From assembly GCA_023053685.1 (NCBI GenBank), contig JALIGW010000005.1, positions 47,395,242-47,459,241 on the forward strand: DNA of 64,000 nt, in the 5' to 3' direction. This DNA is from Diadophis punctatus similis. Taxonomy: Eukaryota; Chordata; Lepidosauria; Squamata; Dipsadidae. Under the pieces are notes generated by a model that searched no databases, was not told the DNA's origin, and worked only from the letters and a program-made list of their open reading frames with translations. Within the stretch, counting starts at the first letter, position 1. Every line of letters starts with the position of its first letter. Position numbers and translations under genes: made by a program. This document shows positions 31,550 through 42,224 of this stretch, piece after piece.

Positions 31550-34470
31550 TTTTTGGAAGAGTTAACTATTCCACAGAATTTGAAGTCAGAAGGGGACATG
31601 TAAGCTATCAACTTAAAGCATGCCTGCTTAGCCTTGCCTTGAATCTATCCAATGAAGGGAGCATATCACAACTTGGTGCAATTTCACTGTTGAACTCTGT
31701 TAATGTTGGAAAGTTGTTTCCAACATTCTGTCAGAATCCTATCTGAAACTTAAATCAATTATATCATATCCTGTACTCTGGAACAAGAGAGATCAAATCA
31801 TAACCTTCTTCAGGGTGACATCCTTTCAAGTATTTGAAGTTCCTATTATATTCTCCCTGGTTTTATTTCAGAGTTGACTCTACCAGGTAAAATAATGTTC
31901 TTTGCCTTTTTCTGAACATGTTCCATTTTTAAAATCCTTTTAAAAGTGTAGTGTGCATAGTTGGACATAGGTACTCAGTGTGAAGTCTGATCAAAGTTGA
32001 ATTAAGTCACAAAATTATTTGTCATAATTTGGAAATTATACTGATTTATTTTATTTAGCAATAGCAATAGCACTTAGACTTATATACCGCTTCATAGTGC
32101 TTTACAGCCCTCTCTAAGCGGTTTACAGAGTTCAGCATATTGCCCCCAACAATCTGGGTCCTCATTTTACCGACCTCAGAAGGATGGAAGGCTGAGTCAA
32201 CCTTGAGTCTGGTGAGATTTGAACAGCTGAACTGCTGAACTAGCAGCCAGCTGAAGTAGGTTGCAGTGCTGCTTTTAACCCCTGCGCCATCTCGGCTCCT
32301 TTATTGGGATTTATAGACCACTGCTATTTATCAGCATTCTAAGTTGCTTGCCTTTCTTTTTTTACAATAAAAGAGTTAAAATGCAAGAATAATACAATAA
32401 AATAACAGAACTATAACTTTAAAATTTTCAAAAAAGGAAAAGAAAAAAGCTAAGGCCACCAGGAGTAATAAACATTCAAGCAGAATCCAGGTTTGGAGTT
32501 CTAACTTATATCAGATCCCTATTATAGTTGATGATGCCTAAAACTGCATTCACATTTTTCTATAGCCATTTCATTCTCTAGGCTCATATTAAGTTCATAT
32601 TCAACTACTATTTAACGTTCTTCTTAGAAATACCATTAGTAAGCTGGATATCCATTATCCTTAATTTAAATATTTTATTTTTTTCTAATTCGTTCTGCTA
32701 ATTTTAGCCAATTTCTTTAACTTTTAAAGATTTAAATATTTTTTCCCAGCCAGCCAATTTTATTTCATATGTAAATCTGATAAATAATGTTTTGAACTAG
32801 TTGATTAAGCCATTAATACTTTTATTAAAGGGTAAAAAACCCAAGACTGATCCACATGGTATTCCACTCAGAACATCTTTCCAATTTGATGTGGAACCAT
32901 CAATGAACATTTTTGAATATAATTTTAATCCAGTCATGTGTCCATTTGTCATGCCATCTACCTGCATTTAAGCAGCATGATTAGCAAAACATGAGACATT
33001 TTATCAAAAGCTTTGTTTTTGTACAGTTCGTACTTATTTAACTGATATGATCTATAAACATTGTCAAATAAATTCATTTAAACAACTAAGCAGGAATTGA
33101 TTGATTAACATATAGTGTAACTCTTCCTCCTTTCTTAAGCTTCAGTTTCTTTAATTGCTATATTCCAGTCAGTAGAGTCATCCCACCAAGTCTCTGTTAC
33201 ATCTGATTCATAACTAAATGTCTGCAGTATTTCCATAATCTATTAAGAAATTCATTTTATTTTAAAAAAGTAAGATTAGATTTGTCTGACATCATTTGGT
33301 CTTAACAATTCATGTTGACTTCTGGGTGATTAATGCATCATTTTGAAGATGCTCATAGATCAAGTTCAAAATATTCACATGTTTTGGTTCAAACTGTCTG
33401 ATTTGTACTTTGCTGGAACATCTTTTCTACCCTTTTGAAGATGAGGATAACATTTGCTTTCCTCCAGTCCTTTGACATTTCACCATTTCTTTAAGATTGC
33501 TCAAAGATAATGCATAAGGGTTCACCCAAACTGTCAGCTATTTATTTCAGCTCTACAGGATACAATTCATCTTTCTTAAATACTTAAAGTAAACATTAAA
33601 ATAAAGATGTAATGGCCATGCTTCTATAAGTTAAAAATCTTGCTGTAGAACAGGACAACCTTTTTTTTAATTAAAAAAAGGCTGAACCAAAGTAGTGTTG
33701 CCTTCTCTCTGTTGCCCATTAGGATTTGCCATTCTTTGACTATCTGGCACACTGACTCTTTCTTTCCCTTTTATTTTGAACTTATCTAAGAAATGGTTTT
33801 TATTATCTCTGAAATTTATTATCTTTTTCCAACCAGAGTTCATTCAGTGTTTTCATTTTCCTGACATTAATTCTATAGTTCCCAGCTTTCTATCTGAACC
33901 ACTTTCAGCTTCAAGAGTACATATCCTCCTCTTTCTGTTTTACAAATTTGCCACTAAGCTTTTTGTATAACCAGATGAATTTTCCTACTAACTTCCTTTT
34001 TTGTTACCCTTAACATCAAATACTCTAGTATTATAAGGCCACTTTCCTTCTATGGTTCTATTTCTACCTCTTCAACCATTCTATACTGCTTAGAAACAAA
34101 CAGGATAGCTGATCGTCTTGTCTCTTCCTCCAAGGGAATCAGGACATTTTTGGAAGGCTCTTCCAACAGGTTTCAAAAGAATTTAAGTCTCCATTACCAA
34201 AGAATTTATGTGTCCATTACCATGGTTTTATTGTTAATTTGAAAGTTCTGAAGTTCATTTTTGAAAACATCCACATCTATATCTTCTCATTGGTTGGGTG
34301 GACAAGAGTATTAGAACAGCAACAGTGTTGTTCTTATTTTTTGTCAGTTTATTTTAATTTAGAAGTTTTTGGCAGTATTGTCAATTCCATTCATTTGGAC
34401 CTTTGAGAAGGAATGGATGTTTTTAATAATATACACTGCAGCTTCTCCTTCATGTTTATTGTTTGTATTA
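31550..34470 (-). pseudogene. Old CR1 LINE ORF2 relic (endonuclease to C-terminus)
   Basis: Reading leftwards from 34470, an EGEAAVYII scrap near 34440 corresponds to the GGGVALYV motif of the CR1 endonuclease. DWRKANVILIFKR (near 33460) marks the start of the RT. A degraded KAFDK-x-SH near 33000 and SNWKDVLSGIP...SVLG (near 32860) mark the palm. The last 430 bp (31990-31550) parallel the ORF2 C-terminal region seen in the younger CR1 at 44.8 kb. Stops and indels are everywhere, so this is an ancient copy. A SINE (32057-32299) and an AT-rich patch (32310-32480) interrupt it. Nearly a whole ORF2 length is covered, more than any other LINE in the window. Confidence 0.72.
32057..32299 (-). mobile_element. 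tRNA-derived SINE, tail type b, inside the CR1 relic
   Basis: The minus reading GAGCCGAGATGGCGCAGGGG starts it, B-box region TTCAAATCTCACC follows, then the shared body. The type b tail GAGGGCTGTAAAGCACTATG, AAGCGGTATATAAGTC ends in GCTATTGCTATTGCT (32057-32071). Confidence 0.88.
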
Positions 34471-36694
34471 TTTTGAATGAATTACATCCTTTAATTGCTA
34501 TATTCTAATCACAGGAGTCATTTCATCTTGTCTCCTTTATTTCTGTGTTTGATTGTTAATTAGCCTGCTTTTATTCCTTGCTTTTTATGTCTATCCCTCA
34601 GTAAAATGCAAATTGAAAAAGCTATTTTTGCTTTCCCCCCATATCTTTCTTTTTGCTGACATAAATGCATGCCCAGCTTATGTCACACACAAAAAAAAGC
34701 ACCCTTAACACATGGTTTATCCTTCTGAAATAAAACAGCTTTACTCACTGATGGAGATATACCAGCAAATTGGTAAAACATTCTTCTAAGGATATTCAAA
34801 AACACTTAGAAGAGGCCGTGTTTGGAGTAATCTTCTGAGCTGGATATCAAGCAGATTTTTTTATTGAAAATGCTATACTTAATGAGATATTAAAAATGTA
34901 CTGCAGGAAACGGAGGTCAAGATAATAGCCACATGCTGACTTTCCTCGTTGTCCTTCTCATAATGTTTTAACATTTAGCTCAGATATTATTCCAACATTA
35001 ACATGATAGTTATTTGCTCACATTGGTGGTTTTTGCTGGAGGCATAAACTTAATTTTTTTTAGTAAGAGGACAACAGGCTACTGATTATGCAGATGAGGG
35101 GAGTGAACCTGAGACAAGATTGATATTTTCAGGAGCTTATTCTGTTCATGGAGTTGGAAAGAACTCAGTAGAACGTCTAATGGATTTCAGTGAGACCTGC
35201 ATGTGTTGGGCATACTTGACTGAGGGGTATCTGAAAGCCCAGAGTGATGTTTAGAGATCCTGAATAGATTCATCAGTATAGAAATCTGTGGGGATTCATC
35301 TCAGCACTGATCTTTCTGAGTCTTGCAGCAAATGTGTCAGACATAGAGAATAGGTGGGCTGTTCAAATTCAATCAGAAAAACAGGCCATAGCTATGACTC
35401 ACTGGTTAGATCAGCCCTGACTCACACTAAGCCCTGCAGTGCCAGGGCTTCATAAATAAAAAGTAGCAAGAGGAAAAGAAACTGAGGAAATGAAGAGCTT
35501 AACCTCCTTTGTTTCTTTGGCAATGTAAAAAGGAAAACAAGAAGGATGGCATGATGTTTCATGTATATCAAATTAATCTTTGGTGTTTACTTTGACTAGT
35601 GTTAGCCTATGTATTAATGGTTCAGCACTTAATGTTTAGCAAGTGATTTTATTTTATCGCTATGCTTACCTTTCAAGGACAATGTAATCTTCTGGTGAGC
35701 CCTGTTTTCTCTTCAGATTGGAAATACTGTAATGTGAAGCTATAATTTTATGGGTCTTCAATTGGCTCCTATAATGAACTCTGATTGGGGAGGCTATAGA
35801 TAGAGTTTCTTGTTCATTAAATGGCAGTAAATTTAGGATCTCTTTAACAGTTTTGCCTAGCCTCTGAATAATATGCCTTTTAAGTTCTCCATGATATTCC
35901 AACCTGATTTTAGCCCACTTTTAAACACAAGAACAACACTCATAAAATAATATAGCCACAAACTAGGCTTAATGTGTTTCATTTAACCTGGTGATTAAAT
36001 TACCCAATGTTTTGTATTCACACAACACAGAGAACACCATCTGCATTGCAAAATCTCAGCTTTAATTCTCTTGCAGATGAAACACTGTTGGGGAAGAGAG
36101 ATTTGCTTTTGACCCACCAAATAATTCTACAAAGAGGAAGAAATATTGGAAACAACGTGTCTCTTCTATGCCAGTCTTCTCCAACTTTCAGAAGTATTCT
36201 GAAGTCTTCACACATTTGTATGGTGGCTAGTTGGGAAAGGTTGCATAGGGGGTCATGGAGGAGAAAGGGCAAATGGCAAATGTTTGCAATGATCTGACAC
36301 AAACACTACTTCTTACAGATTTGTATATGATATCACAAATGTACCAAAAGGCAGAGCTTGCACTGTGAATTTATAACACACATTTTGTCATTTCAGTATC
36401 ATAGTTCAGGAAGGATTTCTATAGACAGGTGTATTAGATTGTTCCTTAGAAATCCAAGTGGAATTTAAGTACCGCTTATCTGCTGTGTGTGCACGCGTGT
36501 TTGGGCGCACCCACACACATGTGTCCATATGTACCTGTGGAATAGAGGGATGGAAAGAGTGAGAAATGGTTCAGTTTCCATTTTTATTTGGTCTGTCAGA
36601 AACATATATTTCTAATATTTTATGGATTACTTTTGCTACTCAGTAAAGAACTACATGGGAAACCACAAAGCTGGCATAATTGTTTTGTAAGGCA
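34471..36694. other. Unique AT-rich DNA, nothing recognised
   Basis: The first few hundred bases could be further CR1 upstream sequence, too decayed to call. Two opposed frames of about 95 codons at 36007-36302 have no motif. Confidence 0.45.
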
Positions 36695-36835
36695 ACGAGA
36701 TACAGGATTCATTGGCAGATTTTAAGAAGAGATTGGACACTCATTTGTCTGAAATGGTACAGTGTTTCTTGCTTGAGGAAGGGGTTGGACAGAAGACCTA
36801 TAAGATTCATTCCAACTCTGTTATTCTGTTAATTG
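36695..36835 (+). mobile_element. CR1 LINE 3-prime end
   Basis: GGCAGATTTTAAGAAGAGAT, GGACACTCATTTGTC, GGGGTTGGACAGAAGACCT and CCAACTCTGTTATTCTGTT form the classical CR1 C-terminal/UTR end with its short ATTCTGTT-type terminal repeat. It is 5-prime truncated. Confidence 0.8.
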
Positions 36836-37207
36836 ATGTCCTAATAGGGCTTTGGAAGAAATTACATTTGATTTAAAGACATGTGCACTGCACAGCTATG
36901 CTCAGTAATGATAGCTGAAAAGATTTCTACTGGAGTAAAGTACATGTTTTTGAACCAGAATAAGTAGCAGAGATTTGTCATTTTGTTGTATGCTTAAAAA
37001 GTTTTGGCAGTCTGATTCTGAAGCAGTTGAACGAATTATACTCTCAGATCTCATCATAATATATGAATGGGCCAACTATGCATCTTATTTTCTTATGCGT
37101 CATTGGACTGAAACTGCCTCTGCACTTCAATTCAAAAATTTAGAGCTTCTTTATTCAGTCCTCCAAGTACTATACTGAGCATTATAAATGCAATATGCAG
37201 CATGCAA

Positions 37208-37210
37208 TAT

Positions 37211-37265
<55 letters not shown>

Positions 37266-37472
37266 TTATTATTATTTATTATTTATTTATTTTTTATTTT
37301 TTATTTTTTATTTTTTATTTTATTTTTTATTTTTTATTTTTTTATTTTTTTATTTTTTTATTTTTTATTCCTTCCTTCCTTCCTTCCTTCCTTCCTTCCT
37401 TCCTTCCTTCCTTCCTTCCTTCCTTCCTTCCTTCCTTCATTCATTCATTCATTCATTCATTCATTCATTCCA
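37208..37472. repeat. Compound (TTTA)n-(TTTTTTA)n-(TTCC)n-(TTCA)n microsatellite
   Basis: About 265 bp: TTTA units to 37265, mixed TTA and T5-7A units to 37368, then about 17 TTCC units (37369-37436) and about eight TTCA units. It sits where the L2 relic's tail should be. The long frames across it are simple-repeat artefacts. Confidence 0.95.
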
Positions 37473-37508
37473 CTTCTATAGTCTCCCATTTCAGTCAATG
37501 ACTCTGGG

Positions 37509-37727
37509 TGTTGAATACTTATTAGTCAATAGAGTGAAACCAAACAAAGGAAGGCTTCACTCCGGTCCGCCACCCAGGCGGGAAGAATACTTCAAAATGA
37601 TTGGTCAAGTCATCTGGCAGCCCCCTATAAAAGGGCAAGCTGCCAGACAGGCTTTGCTGGAGTTACACAGAAGCAATAAAGAGCTGAAGTCACGCTTGTT
37701 CTCTGTCTCTTCACTCACTACTTAACA
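37509..37727 (+). mobile_element. Solo LTR, 219 bp, perfect 5-bp TSD
   Basis: It begins TGTTGAATAC and ends CTACTTAACA (TGTT...AACA), flanked by CTGGG on both sides (37504-37508, 37728-37732). Inside are a CCAAT-like ATTGGTC, a TATA box CCTATAAAAGG (about 37624) and AATAAA (37675-37680) followed by a T-rich U5-like end, so it reads on the plus strand. No internal region or second LTR is near, consistent with LTR-LTR recombination. The 5-bp duplication and short length fit a Ty3/gypsy-type element; an endogenous retrovirus is possible. Confidence 0.9.
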
Positions 37728-38752
37728 CTGGGCATCTTACAATTCAAAAACTATATTACAATTAAAACACTGAAAACATTTTAAAACAATGAAAAACAAT
37801 GAAAACATCCACAATAAATATGCATAGTGGCCAAGATACTTGACCAGTTAACAATACTGCACAGCCAGAAAATGGGACTCTTAACACATTCAGCACATCA
37901 AGCTTGGGAATATAGCCAGGGTTTTTTTAGGGCCTTATGAAAGGCGAACAGGGTTAGAGCCATTCTAATTTCTGACAGGTGGATGTTCCAGAGAGTGGGG
38001 CCACTGCGAAAAAATCCTGTCTTCTAATCTCTGCCAGCTGACACTCTTTATCTGACATGATCTGCAGGATGCCCATTCTGGAAAAATTAGTTTTGATGGG
38101 TAGAGACTCTTGGAAAAAGCTATGCAGGGATTTAAAGCCGACAATCAGCACATTGAATTGCACCTGGAAACACACTGGTAACCAATGCAGTTCACACAGA
38201 AGTGATGTTCTGTGCACTGTATATCTGGCACCATTTACTACCCAAAGTAGCACATTTTGCACCTATTGAAGTTTCCAAATACTCTTCGGGGCAGATCAAT
38301 GTAGACCATTTTACAGTGATCTAAATGAGAGGTTACAAGGGCATGTGTTACTGTGAGCAGGGCCTCCTGCTCTAGGCATGGATGCAACTGGTACCCAAAC
38401 TGGTGCGTAAAGGCCCTTGTAACCAGGAACTCAAGTCTAGGAGGACCCCAAGATTATGCACTGGATCTGTCTGGGGTAATGCAATCCTATCCAGAACTAA
38501 AGATGAAAGAACCTCATCTCAGGAGGATCCAAATACCCACAGCCACTATGTCTTGCTAGGTATCAGGGTTGAATTGGGCCCTGTTTCACCCTGTCGAGTT
38601 CCCAACAGCCTCCAGACACTGGGATAGGACATACAGAGAATCACTCAAAGGGCCTGAATGAGAGATATAAAATTGGGCATCTGCAAATTGATGATATCTT
38701 ACCCCAAAGCAATGGATCATCTCACCCAATGTACATGTTAAATGTTAAACAT

Positions 38753-38905
38753 GGAGTGGCTGTGGCACATGGAGTAGCTGTGGCCTAGAGGTGGAGCTCT
38801 TGCCTCACAATCAGGAGGTTGTGAGTTCGATCCTAGGTAGAGGCAGATGTAGGGTCTCCTGCTTGGGCAGGGGGTTGGACTAGATGACCTGCAAATTTTG
38901 TTTCC
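38753..38905 (+). mobile_element. tRNA-CR1 SINE
   Basis: The head GGAGTGGCTGTGG is partly duplicated (again at 38770, GGAGTAGCTGTGG), then CCTAGAGGTGGAGCTCTTG, GTGAGTTCGATCCTAGGTAG (a well-preserved B-box) and the CR1-like tail GGGTTGGACTAGATGACCTG. The end is degraded. Confidence 0.85.
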
Positions 38906-39062
38906 TTGAATGTATTGCCATGATTGTATTGGGGTAATATTATTATCTTGCAAAAAATGTTCTGAGGCTGGATCAAAGCCAAATTACATCTAATTTGGTT
39001 ATTAGTGATGATCTGTAAAGTAGATGCCAAACAACAGTTGGCAAAATTAAACCATAGAACAA

Positions 39063-39304
39063 GAGCCGAAGTGGCGCAGTGGTTAGAGTGCAGCACTGCA
39101 GGCTACTTCAGCTGACTGCTAGTTCAGCAGTTCAGCTGTTCAAATCTCAGCGGCTCAAGGTTGACTCAGCCTTCCATCCTTCTGAGGTCGGTAATATGAG
39201 GACCCAGATTGTTGGGGGCAATAGGCTGACTCTGTAAACCGCTTAGAGAGGGCTGTAAAGCACTATGAAGCGGTATATAAGTCTAAGTGCTATTGCTATT
39301 GCTA
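39063..39304 (+). mobile_element. tRNA-derived SINE, tail type b
   Basis: GAGCCGAAGTGGCGCAGTGG (A-box region), TTCAAATCTCAGCGGCTC (B-box and acceptor-like closure), body, then the type b tail ending GCTATTGCTATTGCTA. Nearly complete. Confidence 0.9.
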
Positions 39305-39419
39305 ATCTATGGACATTGTTTTAGGAAACTATTGAAATGAAGTAGAGAACAAAGGGCCTAACACTCTGGGACATATAAGCTATATTTCAGCGCCTCTCTG
39401 GATAGCCTGGGTTATAATA

Positions 39420-39665
39420 GAGTGAGGGATGGGTTCCGGATTCTTCTACTGGTGGTTTGCTCAGGGACGCATTGCGCAGTACTAAAAAAAAAGCTTCTGT
39501 GCATGCGCAGAAGCAAAACACAAGACTGTGGCATCTATGCCGCTGCCGAGAGAACCGGCTCGGGGGTGTGGCAGGCCTGGGTCACTGCCGGTTCCAGCGA
39601 CCCAGGCTGCCAAGTTACTAACGGTTCTATAGAACCGGTCAGAACCGGCAGGAACCCACCTCTGC
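39420..39665. mobile_element. hAT MITE of the GGTGGGTTCC class
   Basis: The left end GAGTGAGGGATGGGTTCCGG and right end GGCAGGAACCCACCTCTG are related to the ends of the MITEs at 25.6 and 54.7 kb. A central near-palindrome GCTTCTGTGCATGCGCAGAA is shared with them. The duplication is ambiguous: TTATAATA on the left and CTATAATA seven bases past the right end. Confidence 0.65.
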
Positions 39666-40591
39666 TGCGTACTATAATAATGAACTTCAGGCTGCTTAAT
39701 CTTCTGCTTCTGTTGCTTTGCTAATAAATATATATTCTACTGACAGATCTCATGAGAAGCTGAAATTTCTGTGAGCTGCTAAATGAGTTAAAGAGCTGCA
39801 AATAATATCAGCACTGCCTTTTGATGGATGGGAATAAACCATGTGACCCTTTTAAAACCACTTTAGCAGTAAAATAATGGGCAGCATCAGCCAAAATCTC
39901 CTGACAAAGTATGATTTCCTTCTGTACTTTCTCTATTCCAGCCACTCTTCCATTTCTTTCTCTCTGTTATATACAGAAACAGACCCCCATCTTCTTCACC
40001 ATAATTCACCATGGCTATGAAAAACATGATGGAACTCCATCTTGCTTAGGATTCTTATTTTCTTTTAAAAGTAACAAGATTAAACCTGTCATTTCTGATC
40101 AAAAGATTTAGTAAGGTGCTTCAAGTACACATTAATAAAACAGGCATAAAATCTTCAAAAATGTGTGATTAACGGAGAACATGGAGTTGTGTAATGGTTA
40201 GGTTGTTGGATAGATCCAGAGAAACCCAGTTTAAAATGTATTGTATGGATATTTTGGAACTTTCTTTTTATTTAATGTACCTATGCCCCCCCCCCCACTT
40301 TCCTAATGTAACTATGCAGAGAGATAGAGATAGATCAAGAGAAATAGTGCACTGAAATATCCCCAGAACGTGAGGCTTGTGGAAGAATAATGAAATTCCC
40401 ACAGTGGAGGAATTGATTGTAAAAATATCAGAATCTGCAGAAATGGCAAAACTGACTTGATTAATCAGAGAAAAAACTCAAAAAAACTTTTTTTTGAAAG
40501 ACCGGAAGCTATATATGTATTTCTAGAAAGAACAAAAAATGAATTGTTGATTTATGGATCTGAAGACTAAAAATGATGAGGACAAAATGAA
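39666..40591. other. Unique AT-rich DNA, nothing recognised
   Basis: It contains a C-tract at 40288-40297. No element ends. Confidence 0.5.
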
Positions 40592-41057
40592 GGGGTGAAG
40601 GAGGTGCAGCGGTTAGAGTGCAGTACTGCAGGTCACTTTAGCTGACTGTGATCAGCAGTTCAGCTGTTCAAATCTCATCGGCTCAAGGTTGACTCAACCT
40701 TCCATAGCAATATAGCAATAGCACTTTTCTTATATACCGCTTCATAGTGCTTTACAGCACTCTCTAAGCGGTTTACAGAGTTCAGCATATTGCCCCCAAC
40801 AATCTGGGTCCTCATTTTACCGACCTCGGAAGAATGGAAGGCTGAGTCAACCTTGAGCCTAGTGAGATTTGAACAGCTGAACTGTTGAACTAGCAGTCAG
40901 CCTGCAATGGCTGCATTTAACCACTGCACCACTTCAGCTCCATCCTTCCGAGGTAGGTAAAATGAGGACCCAGATTGTTGGGGGCAATATAAATATACAT
41001 TGCTTACTGGTGTAAACCGCTTAGAGAGTGCTTGCACTGTGAGGCGGTATATAAATC
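40592..41057 (+). mobile_element. tRNA-derived SINE, tail type a, split by a second SINE
   Basis: The left part (40592-40705) contains the degraded A-box, the B-box region TTCAAATCTCATCGGCTC and the body to CCTTCCAT. The right part (40941-41057) resumes with CATCCTTCCGAGGTAGG and ends with the type a tail GTGCTTGCACTGTGAGGCGG plus AATAAATAAAT. A minus-strand type b SINE fills the gap. Confidence 0.88.
40706..40940 (-). mobile_element. tRNA-derived SINE, tail type b, nested in another SINE
   Basis: The minus reading starts GAGCTGAAGTGGTGCAGTGG and ends in the type b tail (GCTATTGCTATATTGCT). Insertion duplicated only 3-4 bases (CAT or CCAT) of the host SINE. Confidence 0.88.
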
Positions 41058-41121
41058 TCACTAATAAATAAATAAATAAAAAATAAAAAAAATAAAAAAT
41101 AAATAAATAAAAAATAAATAA

Positions 41122-41184
<63 letters not shown>

Positions 41185-41187
41185 ATA
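41057..41187. repeat. (AAAT)n-rich microsatellite, SINE tail expansion
   Basis: About 130 bp of AAAT units with A5-6T interruptions in the first half and a pure run in the second, directly continuing the type a SINE tail. Confidence 0.95.
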
Positions 41188-41223
41188 CTTGCAAAATACT
41201 TAAGGGTGATGAGAGATAATAAA

Positions 41224-41464
41224 GAGCTGAGGTGGCGCAGTGGTTAAAAGCAGCACTGCAACCTATTTCAGCGACTGCTAGTTCAGCAGTTTAGCTGTTC
41301 AAATCTCACCGGCTCAAGGTTGACTCAGCCTTCCATCCTTCTGAGGTCGGTAAAATGAGGACCCAGATTGTTGGGGGCAATATGCTGAACTCTGTAAACA
41401 GCTTAGAGAGGGCTGTAAAGCACTATGAAGCGGTATATAAGTCTAAGTGCTATTGCTATTGCTA
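41224..41464 (+). mobile_element. tRNA-derived SINE, tail type b
   Basis: GAGCTGAGGTGGCGCAGTGG, TTCAAATCTCACCGGCTC, body, and GAAGCGGTATATAAGTCTAA with GCTATTGCTATTGCTA. Nearly complete, about 165 bp from the nested pair. Confidence 0.9.
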
Positions 41465-42139
41465 AGTATCTGTTGAAAAGAAGATTGGAAGTAATCTATA
41501 TATTTCTTAACTTTGCTTTTCTTTTTCTCTTCTTGCACTTTTCTGTTTTGGTGGGTTACCATATGAGCAATTTTACTAAATATAATTTTTAAAAACCAGA
41601 ACTTGATGTTTTGCTTTACGAAAAAAATAACATAAAAATAATATGGGAAACATATGGCAGTCATGTGCCAAGCCAGTAGGGGGGAAACTGTTTAAATGAT
41701 TTCTAATAACATTTTAAAAGATGTTTTTGTTTGGGCTATTGTTATTTCTTCCTCCTTGTAAAATCACTTTTCCTAAGAGCAAAAACAGTGGCTCTGGGGA
41801 GATAAGAGGCCCTTCATCGCTCTAAAAATCAGCACTTGAAAATAAGTATTTACTACAATAAAATCTCAGCAAAAATATGGTGATTTTTTTTAAAAATACA
41901 CTGAATACTGAAATTATTCTTTGAAAAAACTGCTGTTCGTTATGAGAATAATTGGTGAGTTTAGTAATTTATTATAAAAGTATCCAATTGTTGGATTATA
42001 TGCTAAAATGTATTTGAACATTATCTGAGGTAGGATCATCTTATTCAATGAATGATTCCATTAATTAACCCACTAAATTAATTCCAGATTTAAAGCTCAT
42101 CAACTAGGCTTAAAATGAACTTAAAGGTCACACATTAAT

Positions 42140-42140
<1 letters not shown>
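41465..42140. other. Unique AT-rich DNA, nothing recognised
   Basis: No repeat ends or informative frame. Confidence 0.5.

Positions 42141-42224
<84 letters not shown>
42141..42224. repeat. Perfect palindromic microsatellite (GAT)15(CAT)13
   Basis: Fifteen GAT units (42141-42185) meet thirteen CAT units (42186-42224) with no spacer, giving perfectly complementary arms of 39 nt without a loop. Confidence 0.97.

Larger units (their letters stand above)
37205..38720 (-). pseudogene. L2 LINE relic (late RT to 3-prime end), split by a solo LTR
   Basis: Reading leftwards from 38720: GEMIHCFGVRYHQFADAQFY corresponds to the L2 RT core with the Y-A-D-D box decayed to F-A-D-A. Further down LCELHWLPVCFQVQFNVL matches the LHWLPVRYRVQF motif of L2. 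RRQDFFAVAPLSG lies near 37990. The 3-prime UTR follows, interrupted by the LTR (37509-37727). The terminal stem, now ATGCCCAGAGTCA...TGGGAGAC, is decayed, and the tail has expanded into the compound microsatellite 37208-37472. Length without the LTR is about 1.3 kb. It is degenerate throughout and non-functional. Confidence 0.78.

Noticed and set aside
37188..37725. 97-176-codon frames with (LFIY)n and (FLPS)n repeats
   Set aside because: They are microsatellite translations. The 176-codon one runs on into the solo LTR and has no protein similarity.
42141..42224. CRISPR-like or other regularly spaced array
   Set aside because: It is an uninterrupted trinucleotide repeat without spacers, and the rest of the window is clearly eukaryotic.
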